A stretch of 64,000 bases of DNA from Ruminococcaceae bacterium FB2012 (GTDB taxonomy: Bacteria; Bacillota; Clostridia; Oscillospirales; Ruminococcaceae). Shown one piece after another: positions 16,390 through 23,900 of this stretch. Below the pieces are notes generated by a model. That model did not search any database. It saw nothing but the letters and a program-made list of their open reading frames with translations, and was not told the DNA's origin. The translations under genes and the position numbers were made by a program. Where the stretch lies: assembly GCA_900104495.1 (NCBI GenBank), contig FMXS01000003.1, forward strand, positions 434,001-498,000. The letters are read 5' to 3'. The stretch's first letter is position 1, and the number at the start of each line of letters is the position of its first letter.

Positions 16390-17565
16390 ATGCGCAGTTT
16401 TTTTCGCAAAGCAGCCTTTTTCGCAGGCGTATCCGCCTGCGCTGTACTGGGGCTCGTGGGATTCTACGGCAGGAGCCTGCCCTGCTCCTTTTTTACCGCC
16501 GGTGAGGACGGCCTCGCGGTGCAGTCCTTCTTTTCTGTCACTTCAAGACCTTCGGAGGCTTCCCGGGATATGGAAAACGGTTCGATGAACAAGACTCTTA
16601 TGCTGTTCGATACCTTCCCTATCAAGGACGTGACCGCCTCCGCCGTTACGCGGCCGGAGCTGGTCCCCTGCGGACAGCCCTTCGGCATCAAGCTGATGAC
16701 CGACGGCGTTATGGTCATCGGGCTGGAGGATATAAACAGCTCCTGCCCCGCTTCGGAGTGCGGCATCCGCGTGGGAGATGTCATCACCGGCATCAACGGG
16801 CAGACCGTCACCACCAACAAGCGGGTCAGCGAGCTTATCGGCTCCACCAAGGGACAGCCCTGCTCCGTTTCCTTCTCCCGGGACGGCCGCCGCCGGACCG
16901 CCCTCCTCACTCCCGTTTACAGCGGCGGGACCTATAAGGCCGGGATGTGGGTGAGGGATTCCTCCGCGGGCATCGGCACCCTTACCTTCTACGACCCCGG
17001 CTCCGGAGCCTTTGCCGGCCTGGGACACCCGATCTGCGACGCCGACACCAAGCTGCCCCTGCCCATTTCCCACGGCACCGTGGGCGAGGTGAAGATCAAC
17101 GGCTGTACCCGAAGCCGCCACGGTGAGCCGGGCCAGCTTTTGGGAGAGTTTCTCTCCTCCGACACCACCGGCAGCATCACCGCCAATATCTCCGAAGGGG
17201 TCTTCGGCAGGCTGGACAACCCTCCCGCCTCGGCGGAGGCCCTGCCTCTCGGCTTCAAGCAGGAGGTCAGACAGGGAGAGGCGTATATCCTCTCAACCCT
17301 TTCCGGCACCGAACCCCGTCGCTATTCCGTTGAGATCGAGAGCATCGACCTCTCCGACGACGCTCCCCACGATATGATAGTCCACGTCACCGACCCAGAG
17401 CTTCTCGACGAAGCCGGAGGCATCGTCCAGGGGATGAGCGGCAGCCCGATCATCCAGGACGGCCGCCTGGTGGGAGCCGTGACCCACGTTTTCGTGGACG
17501 ATCCCACACGGGGCTACGCTATCTTTGCCGAGGAAATGTACAGGCAGACCTGTACTGTCGGATAA
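16390..17565 (+). CDS. spoIVB: SpoIVB family (S55) signalling serine peptidase
   Basis: SpoIVB is the forespore-secreted protease that triggers sigma-K activation across the intermembrane space. The roughly 391-residue protein has an N-terminal signal/anchor helix (AAFFAGVSACAVLGLVGFYG), a PDZ domain (ECGIRVGDVITGINGQTV), and the S55 catalytic domain with catalytic His in FAGLGHPICDADT and catalytic Ser in VQGMSGSPIIQDG, followed by GYAIFAEEM. ATG 16390 is used; an in-frame GTG at 16378 lies only two bases from the AAAGG and is less likely. In endospore formers spoIVB is normally directly followed by spo0A, exactly as here, which supports the call. Confidence 0.93.
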   Translation: MRSFFRKAAFFAGVSACAVLGLVGFYGRSLPCSFFTAGEDGLAVQSFFSVTSRPSEASRDMENGSMNKTLMLFDTFPIKDVTASAVTRPELVPCGQPFGIKLMTDGVMVIGLEDINSSCPASECGIRVGDVITGINGQTVTTNKRVSELIGSTKGQPCSVSFSRDGRRRTALLTPVYSGGTYKAGMWVRDSSAGIGTLTFYDPGSGAFAGLGHPICDADTKLPLPISHGTVGEVKINGCTRSRHGEPGQLLGEFLSSDTTGSITANISEGVFGRLDNPPASAEALPLGFKQEVRQGEAYILSTLSGTEPRRYSVEIESIDLSDDAPHDMIVHVTDPELLDEAGGIVQGMSGSPIIQDGRLVGAVTHVFVDDPTRGYAIFAEEMYRQTCTVG

Positions 17566-17604
17566 AGTCAGAACAGCAGCAAAGCAGTCAAATTGTATTT
17601 CATA

Positions 17605-17633
17605 TTGTGATATTTGTACGCATTTTATCACAA
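17605..17633 (+). promoter_or_regulatory. Inverted repeat between spoIVB and spo0A
   Basis: TTGTGATA (17605-17612) is mirrored by TATCACAA (17626-17633) with 13 bases between. There is no T-tract directly after it, so it is not a clear terminator. It sits about 50 bases upstream of the spo0A -35 and could be a regulator site. Confidence 0.4.
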
Positions 17634-17682
17634 ATATGCACAATCATGTCGATAAGATTTTGACGTTTTGAGCAAAAAAGTA

Positions 17683-17711
17683 TTGATTTTTATATCTATC
17701 TGTGCTAAAAT
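17683..17711 (+). promoter_or_regulatory. spo0A: Sigma-A promoter of spo0A
   Basis: TTGATT, 17-base spacer, TAAAAT, about 70 bases before the ATG. A TGTCGAT sequence at 17647-17653 resembles the 0A-box core (TGTCGAA) with one mismatch, so autoregulation is possible but not shown. Confidence 0.7.
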
Positions 17712-17782
17712 ACTATCAAGGGCGGAAGCGGGAGCGCCGGCAACTCCCGCCGCTGCCAATCTGTGACACGGAGGAATACATA

Positions 17783-18565
17783 ATGAACAACAAAATAAAA
17801 ATACTTATCGGCGACGACTCCGCCCAATACGGTGTGAGCTGTGCGGCTTCTCTGCGGAGCCTTGGATTTTTCGTGATAACCCGTCCCAAGGACGGCCTTG
17901 TGATACTTGACGCTGTCCGCAGCGAGGCGCCGGAGGTGGTGCTTATTGATGCGGTTATGCCCAACCTTGACGCTATCGGGCTGATACGGAAGATAATGCA
18001 GTCCTCCTACAAGAAGCCCATGTTCATCGTCACCAGCTCTTACGAGAATTCCTTTATCGAGCAGCAGGTGATGAACGCGGGGGCGTCCTACTTTATGCTG
18101 AAGCCTTTCGACGTAAAGGTTTTGGGGGAACGTATCAAGATGATGCTGGACATTGACACGGACATAACGTCCGACTCGGCATTTTCCCGACGGGGGCAGA
18201 ATCCGAACCTGGATATCATCGTAACGGACATCATCCATCAGATAGGGGTGCCTGCGCACATTAAAGGCTATCACTATCTACGGGAGGCGATCATAGCCTC
18301 GGTGAACGACAAAGAGATGCTGGAGAGTGTTACGAAAGTGCTTTATCCGGCGGTAGCAAAGAAGTTCCGGACGACGCCCTCGCGGGTAGAGCGGGCGATC
18401 CGGCACGCGATAGAGATTGCGTGGGACCGCGGGGACATAGACACTTTGAACTCCTTTTTCGGGTACACTATCAACACTGGGAAAGGCAAGCCGACGAACT
18501 CGGAATTCATAGCGCTTATCACTGACAAGATATGTTTGAAATACAAGACGACGATGACGGCATAG
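17783..18565 (+). CDS. spo0A: Sporulation master response regulator Spo0A
   Basis: Spo0A is the phosphorylation-activated transcription factor that starts sporulation and also controls stationary-phase genes. The 260-residue protein has a receiver with acidic pair Asp11/Asp12, phospho-acceptor Asp56 (LIDAVMPNLD), the Ser/Thr switch in IVTSS and Lys in MLKPFD. A linker leads to the Spo0A-specific C-terminal DNA-binding domain with near-invariant stretches GVPAHIKGYHYLREAI, TTPSRVERAIRHAIE and GKPTNSEFIALITDKI. ATG 17783 follows GGAGGAATACATA. It sits after spoIVB in the classic order. The stop is eight bases before element copy D, whose hairpin is the evident terminator. Confidence 0.97.
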   Translation: MNNKIKILIGDDSAQYGVSCAASLRSLGFFVITRPKDGLVILDAVRSEAPEVVLIDAVMPNLDAIGLIRKIMQSSYKKPMFIVTSSYENSFIEQQVMNAGASYFMLKPFDVKVLGERIKMMLDIDTDITSDSAFSRRGQNPNLDIIVTDIIHQIGVPAHIKGYHYLREAIIASVNDKEMLESVTKVLYPAVAKKFRTTPSRVERAIRHAIEIAWDRGDIDTLNSFFGYTINTGKGKPTNSEFIALITDKICLKYKTTMTA

Positions 18566-19130
18566 TTGAGGGGCCGCACAAAGTTGTAAACCAAAATGCG
18601 AAGCGGCAGGGGCGTGCCCCTACACCCAACTCCGCCGCAATCAACGGAGTGCAGGAAACAAGATAGCGATGCGGCGGGGCCGCACAAAGCTGTAAACCAA
18701 ACCGCGAAGCGCGTTAAAAGTTTCGGTCAAGCCTTTTCCAAAGGCTTGCGGGTCAAGGGCAGAGCCCTTGCAGGGCGTGGGACAGAGTCCCACTCGTCGC
18801 GTCAGCGACGACCCCCCGGCGCTGCACAAAAAAAGAGTAGGGAAACAAAGCAGTTTCCCTGCTCTTTTTTCGTGGACAAACCATACTCAGCGCCGGGAAA
18901 AGCTGTTCTCCTGCACTCGCAGGAAACAGCGAGGACGCGAAGCGGACAAGCGTCTTTCCGTCCCCAGACGAACCAAGTGAGGGGCGCAAACCGGGGAACT
19001 GCCCGACGTTCTGCTACGTCCCAAGCGTGGAGCAGAATCACAACAAAGGCTCACGCCCGATTCGGGGGCTTTCCGGTCGCCCCCGAACCCCTTTCGGGGA
19101 TACACTTTTCACTACAAAGTGCGGGGCTGC
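18566..19130 (+). repeat. Dispersed 3'-UTR element, copy D (most complete)
   Basis: It begins eight bases after the spo0A stop in the same orientation. Modules: CACAAAGTTGTAAACCAAA...GCGAAGCGG (18577-18607) and a second copy at 18684; AGGGGCGTGCCCCT; the CTCCGCCGCAATCAACGGAG hairpin; TTTCCAAAGGCTTGCGG; AGGGCAGAGCCCT; GGGACAGAGTCCC; an outer stem CCCGGCGCTG (18815-18824) with CAGCGCCGGG (18888-18897) enclosing the terminator stem; CTGCACTCGCAGGAAACAGCGAG; GCGTCTTTCCGTCCCC; and a GGGGGC...GCCCCC hairpin near 19065-19086. No gene is supported here. Confidence 0.8.
18835..18870 (+). terminator. Intrinsic terminator nested in element copy D
   Basis: GAGTAGGGAAAC pairs with GTTTCCCTGCTC over 12 positions (one G-U) and is followed by TTTTTT; probable spo0A terminator. 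Confidence 0.85.
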
Positions 19131-19198
19131 GCCAATATTATTCTTTATTCATTCTTCATCATTCATTATTCATTCCTTCCGTGTACTTTCGCGTGCAA

Positions 19199-19239
19199 CA
19201 AAACCCCCTTTTCCTGCTATGGGTAAAGGGGGGTTTTTG
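19199..19239 (+). terminator. Terminator hairpin immediately before the holin ribosome site
   Basis: AAACCCCCTTT and AAAGGGGGGTTT pair around TTCCTGCTATGGGT (with small bulge), followed directly by TTTGG and the GGAGGG ribosome site of the holin gene at 19239-19244. It either ends upstream transcripts or acts as an attenuator of the lysis cassette. Confidence 0.65.
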
Positions 19240-19253
19240 GAGGGAGAGAACGG

Positions 19254-19664
19254 ATGAAATATATCATTATGCTGCTGATAGTCATCGGGGCGGCGTTCAC
19301 GGATTTTGTCACCGGGTTTATCAAGGCATACGGCAAAAATGAGGTCAGCAGCCGGAAAATGCGCATCGGCGGGCTGAACAAGCTCTGCGAGATAATCGTT
19401 ACGGCAGCTTCGGCAGGACTGGGCATCGGCCTTGAACAGCTGGGACGCTATTACGATTCACCGCAGCTCACGGAGCTTGCAGGCTCGGTGACCGCTTTCG
19501 GCACTTTTTTCTACATCACGCTTATGGAGACCGTCTCGGTGCTGGAAAACTTCGCAGCCATACGCCCCGAGGCCAAAAAGCTGAAGGGGCTTATCAGACA
19601 CCTGAAGCTCCTCGGCGGGAACGATAAGCCGGAGGATGAATATAATGACAGTGAGGGGGAATGA
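19254..19664 (+). CDS. Phage-type holin (holin_4 family)
   Basis: Holins form membrane lesions that let endolysin reach the peptidoglycan. The 136-residue protein has hydrophobic segments at about 3-22 (IIMLLIVIGAAFTDFVTGFI), 43-62 and 75-97, with the family pattern D-x-x-T-G (DFVTGFIKA), SSRKMRIGGLNKL and a charged C-terminus (PEDEYNDSEGE). ATG 19254 follows GGAGGGAGAGAACGG. It overlaps the lysozyme start by four bases (ATGA). There are no other phage genes around, so this is either a remnant or a domesticated lysis cassette. Confidence 0.85.
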   Translation: MKYIIMLLIVIGAAFTDFVTGFIKAYGKNEVSSRKMRIGGLNKLCEIIVTAASAGLGIGLEQLGRYYDSPQLTELAGSVTAFGTFFYITLMETVSVLENFAAIRPEAKKLKGLIRHLKLLGGNDKPEDEYNDSEGE

Positions 19665-20554
19665 AGATGAGTACAGTTCAGGGACTTGATATTTCCGCCT
19701 GCCAGACCTCCGTGGATTTCAAAAAGGTCAAAGCGGCAGGCTACAGCTTTGTGATCCTGCGGCTCAACGAGTGGGACAGGAACAAGCGGGATATAGTCAA
19801 GGACAGCAGATTTGAAGAATACTACAAAGCCGCCCGCGCGGCGGGACTTATGGTGGGCGCCTACTATTTCACCTACGCCAACACTATCGACTATGTGAAG
19901 TACGAAGCCGAAACAGCTATCGGCTGGCTCAAGGGCAAACAGTTTGAATACCCGATCTGGTTCGATCTGGAACGGGAACAACAGTTCGATCAGGGCAAGA
20001 GCTTCTGCGACGCTGCGGTGAACACCTTCTGTCAGACGCTGGAAAAAGCCGGATACTATACGGGAGTTTACTGCTCCACATTCTGGTATACAAAATGCGT
20101 CAGCGAAGCCGTCCGGGAGCGTTACGCCTGCTGGATAGCCGAGTGGAGCTCAAAATGCAGCTACAAGGGCAGCTACGGGATGTGGCAGAACGGCACCGCC
20201 TACGTTGACGGCGTCAGCGGTGCGGTGGACCACGATTACTGCTATGTCGATTATCCGAAGATCATCAAGGAGAAGGGCCTCAACGGCTTCATCAAGCCTC
20301 CGGTGACAGAAAAGATCCTTGACAAGGGCAGCTGCTACAAACTGGGCGAGACTACCGTGGGAGCCCTGGCAGTCAAGGAACTGCTTCGGCTGGCCTACGC
20401 CAAGGGGCTTGTAAGCATCAAGGTCGGCGACAGCAAGACCTACGACGCAGAGACGGTAAAAGCCGTCGGCGAACTCCAGAAGAAATGGGGCTACAAGGAG
20501 ACCGGCGGTGCCGGAGTAAACTTCGTGCGAAAGCTCTATAAGGCTCTGCTGTAA
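19661..20554 (+). CDS. GH25 lysozyme (endolysin type)
   Basis: This muramidase cleaves the beta-1,4 bond of peptidoglycan. GH25 landmarks are VQGLDISACQTSVDFKKVKAAG at the start, YYFTYA, the catalytic D-x-E in PIWFDLEREQQF, and GVYCSTFWYTK; the domain spans about residues 5-205. A C-terminal region of about 75 residues (GALAVKELLRLAY...YDAETVKAVGELQKKWG) resembles a peptidoglycan-binding domain. There is no signal peptide, so release depends on the overlapping upstream holin. The start may be 19661 (ATGA overlap) or the in-frame ATG at 19667. A hairpin terminator follows. Confidence 0.9.
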   Translation: MKMSTVQGLDISACQTSVDFKKVKAAGYSFVILRLNEWDRNKRDIVKDSRFEEYYKAARAAGLMVGAYYFTYANTIDYVKYEAETAIGWLKGKQFEYPIWFDLEREQQFDQGKSFCDAAVNTFCQTLEKAGYYTGVYCSTFWYTKCVSEAVRERYACWIAEWSSKCSYKGSYGMWQNGTAYVDGVSGAVDHDYCYVDYPKIIKEKGLNGFIKPPVTEKILDKGSCYKLGETTVGALAVKELLRLAYAKGLVSIKVGDSKTYDAETVKAVGELQKKWGYKETGGAGVNFVRKLYKALL

Positions 20555-20584
20555 CGGCTTCCTGCCGGAAGCAGGAGAAATAAA

Positions 20585-20650
20585 GAGGGAGTCCCCCGCG
20601 GCGGTATCAAAAACCGTTTGCGGAGCGGGCTCCCTTTTATTCTTTATTCT
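20585..20650 (+). terminator. Terminator after the lysis cassette
   Basis: GGGAGTCCCCCGC is mirrored by GCGGGCTCCC with an inner AAAACCG/CGGTATCAAA-type arm, followed by TTTTATTCTTTATTCTTT. It sits between the lysozyme and the convergent HAD gene. Confidence 0.75.
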
Positions 20651-20684
20651 TTAAACGGCCAAGCAGTACTGTTGACGTACCTTG

Positions 20685-21275
20685 TTATCCTTCTACTATC
20701 TCCCGGTGCAGTTCTTCCGGGGTCTGTCCGGTGTAGTGTATCGCCCGGATGCCGAAGTCCTCCGAGCCCTTTATGTTGGGCAGACTGTCGTCAATGAATA
20801 CGCTCTCTTCCTTTTTCAGAGAATAGCGGTCGCAGAGGATCTGATAGATCTCCGGGGCGGGCTTGGTGACGTGCTCAAAGCAGGAGAAGACCCCGCCGTC
20901 GGTGTATCGGATAAAGTCCAGTACCCAGGGAGCCGTGTGCATCAGATATGAAAAATAGTTGGAAAGATAGTATACCTTGTGGCCCTCGGCTTTGAGGCTC
21001 TTTATCATAGGTATGGTAGTGGGCCTCAGCTTGGGGATGGTGCCGAGCTTCGCAAACACCTCGCGTATCTCCCGCTCGTATCCCGGCGCGTTGGAGATGA
21101 ACCTCCGAAGCACCTGCTCGTCCGAGAGGACGCCGCGGTCAAGCTCGGTCCAGTCCGGGCTGTGCCAGGTGGCGGCAATGACAGCGTCGGCGGTCTCACG
21201 GTCGAAGAGCTTCCCGACGTGATCCTCAAAGTCAAAGTCTATCAGCACCTTGCCGATGTCAAAAATAATGTTCAT
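20685..21275 (-). CDS. HAD-superfamily phosphatase (YihX-like)
   Basis: A 196-residue cytoplasmic haloacid dehalogenase-like hydrolase of the sugar-phosphate/nucleotide phosphatase type. Motif I is IIFDIGKVLIDFD (nucleophile Asp6), motif II is YYLSNY, motif III Lys is in VTKPAPEIY, and motif IV is VFIDDSLPNI, so the active site is complete. A four-helix cap lies between motifs I and II. As in YihX, motif I has Gly-Lys in place of the usual second Asp, so the acid/base must be checked. ATG 21275 follows GGAGGTTTTTTC. Its substrate is not predictable and it stands alone on the minus strand. Confidence 0.88.
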   Translation of the reverse strand: MNIIFDIGKVLIDFDFEDHVGKLFDRETADAVIAATWHSPDWTELDRGVLSDEQVLRRFISNAPGYEREIREVFAKLGTIPKLRPTTIPMIKSLKAEGHKVYYLSNYFSYLMHTAPWVLDFIRYTDGGVFSCFEHVTKPAPEIYQILCDRYSLKKEESVFIDDSLPNIKGSEDFGIRAIHYTGQTPEELHREIVEG

Positions 21276-21335
21276 GAAAAAACCTCCTATGTCGATTGAC
21301 AGCCCGCCGGGCTTTGATATAATGACCTTCCCTGC

Positions 21336-21364
21336 TTGAAATGCGGTGAAATATGTGGTATAAT
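21336..21364 (+). promoter_or_regulatory. Sigma-A promoter upstream of the ECF sigma gene
   Basis: TTGAAA, 17 bases, TATAAT. It gives basal expression upstream of the second, ECF-type promoter. Confidence 0.8.
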
Positions 21365-21392
21365 CTTTTACGGAAAAAATCTCAAGAATTTT

Positions 21393-21422
21393 TGTAACGT
21401 TTTTGTCTTTTCTCCGTCTAAC
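21393..21422 (+). promoter_or_regulatory. ECF-type promoter, probably autoregulated
   Basis: TGTAAC (21393-21398) and CGTCTAAC (from 21415) are 16 bases apart, followed by a short leader to the sigma start. The AAC / CGTC pattern is the typical recognition site of Firmicute ECF sigma factors such as SigV/SigW. Confidence 0.7.
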
Positions 21423-21453
21423 TGACAGAAGCCGAGGGAAGGAGGTGCGATGA

Positions 21454-21948
21454 TTGGATAAAGAAACGGCCGCAAAGCTGTACGACGCCTGTTATATGCA
21501 GGTCTATTCCTATGTGATGACCCTTGCCAAGGATCAGAACACAGCCCAGGAAATAACTCAGGAGACCTTCTACAAGGCTATGACCACCAGCCGCTCCTTC
21601 CGCGGTGAATCCGAGTGCCTGTCCTGGCTGTGCGCGATCGCAAAGAATCTTTTCATAGACGAAAAGCGCAGGGGCTCCCGATATCAGGACGAGCCCGACG
21701 AGGATCTCGCCGACAGCGGCACGGATATAGAGCAGAGCATAACCGACTCCGAGACCTCCTTCCGGATACATATGCTCCTGCACACAATGGAGGACCCTTA
21801 CAAGGAAGTCTTTCAGCTGAGAGTTTTCGGTGAGCTTTCCTTCGCCCAGATCGGGGCGATCTTCCGAAAGACCGAAAGCTGGGCAAGAGTGACCTATCAT
21901 CGCGCACGACTGAAGCTCAAAGAAAGGATGGATAACAATGAAATATGA
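21454..21948 (+). CDS. ECF RNA polymerase sigma factor
   Basis: A sigma-70 family group IV factor of 164 residues with only regions 2 and 4. Region 2 (about 8-75) has VYSYVMTLAKDQNTAQEITQETFYKA and SWLCAIAKNLFIDEKRR; region 4 (about 108-160) has EVFQLRVFGELSFAQIGAIFRKTESWARVTYHRARLKLKE. The start is a TTG at 21454, preceded by AGGAGGTGCGATGA; the out-of-frame ATG before it is ignored. Its stop overlaps the anti-sigma start by 11 bases, so the two are translationally coupled. Tandem sigma-A and ECF promoters precede it. The inducing stress is unknown; cell-envelope stress is the common theme for this arrangement. Confidence 0.93.
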   Translation: MDKETAAKLYDACYMQVYSYVMTLAKDQNTAQEITQETFYKAMTTSRSFRGESECLSWLCAIAKNLFIDEKRRGSRYQDEPDEDLADSGTDIEQSITDSETSFRIHMLLHTMEDPYKEVFQLRVFGELSFAQIGAIFRKTESWARVTYHRARLKLKERMDNNEI

Positions 21949-22915
21949 CTGTGATCTGATATGCGATCTGCTCCCGCTGTATATAGATGACGCCTGCAGC
22001 AAAGCCAGCGCCGAAGCCGTCAGAGAGCATTTAAAAGAATGCGAGTCCTGTTCGGGACTGTACGAGGATATGAAAAGAAGCGAGCCCGCTATCGAAAACG
22101 AGATCGTCCGCGAGAGGGACGAGGTGCTGAAAACTCAGGCCAGATACTTCAAGCGGCGCAGCGCCCTGGCGGGCTGCATAATCGGCGGGATCTTCGCCCT
22201 GCCCATACTGATCTGCCTGATCGTCAACCTGGCCACCGGGGCGGGGCTCAGCTGGTTCTTCATCGTGCTGACCGCTATGTTCATCCCCGCGTCGCTGACC
22301 GTAGTCCCGCTGATGATGCCCGACAACAAGGCCCTCTGGACCTTGGGTGCCTTCACCGTCAGCCTGCTGACGCTGCTGGGCGTCTGCTGCATCTATTCCG
22401 GCGGGAGCTGGTTCTTCACCGCAGGCTCGTCGGTGCTTTTCGGACTGACGATGTTCTTCCTGCCCTTCGTCGTCAACGCGAAGCCCATAGCCAGGCGCCT
22501 CGGCAATAACAAGGCTCTTGCCGCTATGGGAGGCTGCACCTTCACCTACCTGCTGATGATGATCTGCATCGGCATCGGCTCGGAAACCGAAGGCTTCTTC
22601 GGCAGCGCAGCCGCCTATTCGATACCCGTTCTTGCCTGGATCTGGACTATGTTCGCACTTTTGCGCTATACCAAATGGGGCAGTTCCTTCAAGATCGCCG
22701 CCTGCATATTTGCTTCATCGCTGTTCTTCTTCCTCGGCGACACGCTGGTTACTCTGCTGCTGGGCAACGGCCTCAGATTCCCGAAATTCGATTTCTCCCA
22801 GGCCACAGCCGAGAGCCGCAACGACAGCGTCTGCTGGGCGGCGCTTTTCACAGGGATATTCTTCGCGGCGCTGTTTGCAATAGTCGGAGCCGTACAGAAA
22901 AGAAAACACAAGTAA
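21938..22915 (+). CDS. Membrane anti-sigma factor with zinc-finger (ZAS) domain
   Basis: The N-terminal 50 residues carry a zf-HC2/ZAS anti-sigma domain: CDLICDLLPLYIDDACSKAS and HLKECESCSGLYEDM, with His-x3-Cys-x2-Cys able to bind zinc. The remainder (about 70-320) has about eight hydrophobic segments, much more membrane than typical one-helix anti-sigmas, so it may itself sense membrane state. It would hold the ECF factor at the membrane until a signal arrives. ATG 21938 lies inside the sigma gene. It is followed 12 bases later by a DUF4097 lipoprotein gene. Confidence 0.87.
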   Translation: MKYDCDLICDLLPLYIDDACSKASAEAVREHLKECESCSGLYEDMKRSEPAIENEIVRERDEVLKTQARYFKRRSALAGCIIGGIFALPILICLIVNLATGAGLSWFFIVLTAMFIPASLTVVPLMMPDNKALWTLGAFTVSLLTLLGVCCIYSGGSWFFTAGSSVLFGLTMFFLPFVVNAKPIARRLGNNKALAAMGGCTFTYLLMMICIGIGSETEGFFGSAAAYSIPVLAWIWTMFALLRYTKWGSSFKIAACIFASSLFFFLGDTLVTLLLGNGLRFPKFDFSQATAESRNDSVCWAALFTGIFFAALFAIVGAVQKRKHK

Positions 22916-22927
22916 GGAGAGAAAAAA

Positions 22928-23860
22928 ATGAAAGCTGCTGTAAAACTTATCACGGTATTTATGTCCGCGCTGATGATCTTAGGTCTCAGCGGATGTATGC
23001 ACTCGACCGCAAGGTATGAAAACGCCGACAAATACTCCTCCGGGGACCGGGAGTTCAGCGAGGAGATCACCAGGGTGGATATCGACTGGAGCTCCGGCAA
23101 GGTCACGGTCTCCGAGAACGAAGGCAATACGGTGTCCGTCACCGAGACCTGCTCCGAAGAGCTGTCGGACAGCAAGAAAGTCCACACCTGGCTGGAAGGC
23201 TCGGTGCTGCACATCCGTTTCAGCGCGTCGGGAGAGACTTTCTACGGCAGCACGCCGGAAAAGAAGCTCTCGGTGAAGCTCCCCAAGGGTCTGAAACTGG
23301 ACGCCTTCGATTACAGCGGCTCCTCGGCGGATACCTCCTTTGAGAACATCACCGCAGGCGCCGTGAGAGCGGACAGCTCCTCGGGGGATCTGAGATTCAC
23401 CTCCTGCACCGCAGACAGCTTCAAGCTGGACGCCTCCTCGGGTGGCATTGAGCTGGAACAGAAGGGCAGCACGGACAGCATCAAGGCCGAGACCTCCTCG
23501 GGAAAGATAACTATTTCGGCGGAGGACGCCGGTGAGATCGTCACCGAGACCTCGTCGGGAGATCAGAACATCAAGGCCGCCAAGGCAAACAGGTTTTCGG
23601 CGGAGGCCTCCAGCGGCGGAGTTGAGGCCCGCCTCGGGGCGATGCCTTCCGACCTGAAGATAGACACTTCCTCGGGAGACTTAGAGCTTTATCTGCCGAA
23701 GGATGCCGATTTCAAGGGCACCATTGAGACCTCCTCCGGGGAGATCAAGAGCGAGCTTGCGATGTCCAACGACGGCAGCAGCTACGCCTGCGGTGCCGGC
23801 ACCAACAGTCTTTCCATAAAGACCTCTTCGGGGGACATTTCCGTTAAGACCGAAGGCTGA
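22928..23860 (+). CDS. DUF4097 beta-repeat lipoprotein
   Basis: A secreted lipoprotein: the signal peptide has a lipobox LGLSGC (Cys22), so the mature protein is lipid-anchored outside the membrane. The body is a right-handed beta-solenoid-like DUF4097 domain with repeated SSG turns (SSSGDLRF, ASSGGIEL, TSSGKITI, TSSGDQNI, ASSGGVEA, TSSGDLEL, TSSGEIKS, TSSGDISV), about one every 21 residues. Such proteins are often found with ECF/anti-sigma or PspC systems in Firmicutes. It is the last gene of the sigma operon and probably part of the envelope response. Its biochemical role is not known. Confidence 0.88.
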   Translation: MKAAVKLITVFMSALMILGLSGCMHSTARYENADKYSSGDREFSEEITRVDIDWSSGKVTVSENEGNTVSVTETCSEELSDSKKVHTWLEGSVLHIRFSASGETFYGSTPEKKLSVKLPKGLKLDAFDYSGSSADTSFENITAGAVRADSSSGDLRFTSCTADSFKLDASSGGIELEQKGSTDSIKAETSSGKITISAEDAGEIVTETSSGDQNIKAAKANRFSAEASSGGVEARLGAMPSDLKIDTSSGDLELYLPKDADFKGTIETSSGEIKSELAMSNDGSSYACGAGTNSLSIKTSSGDISVKTEG

Positions 23861-23900
23861 GCCCGTTTAAATAATTATACTTCATTCCGAGAAAAAAATC

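Noticed and set aside
19254..20554. Prophage
   Set aside because: Only holin and lysozyme are present; there are no integrase, structural or packaging genes or att-like repeats around them.
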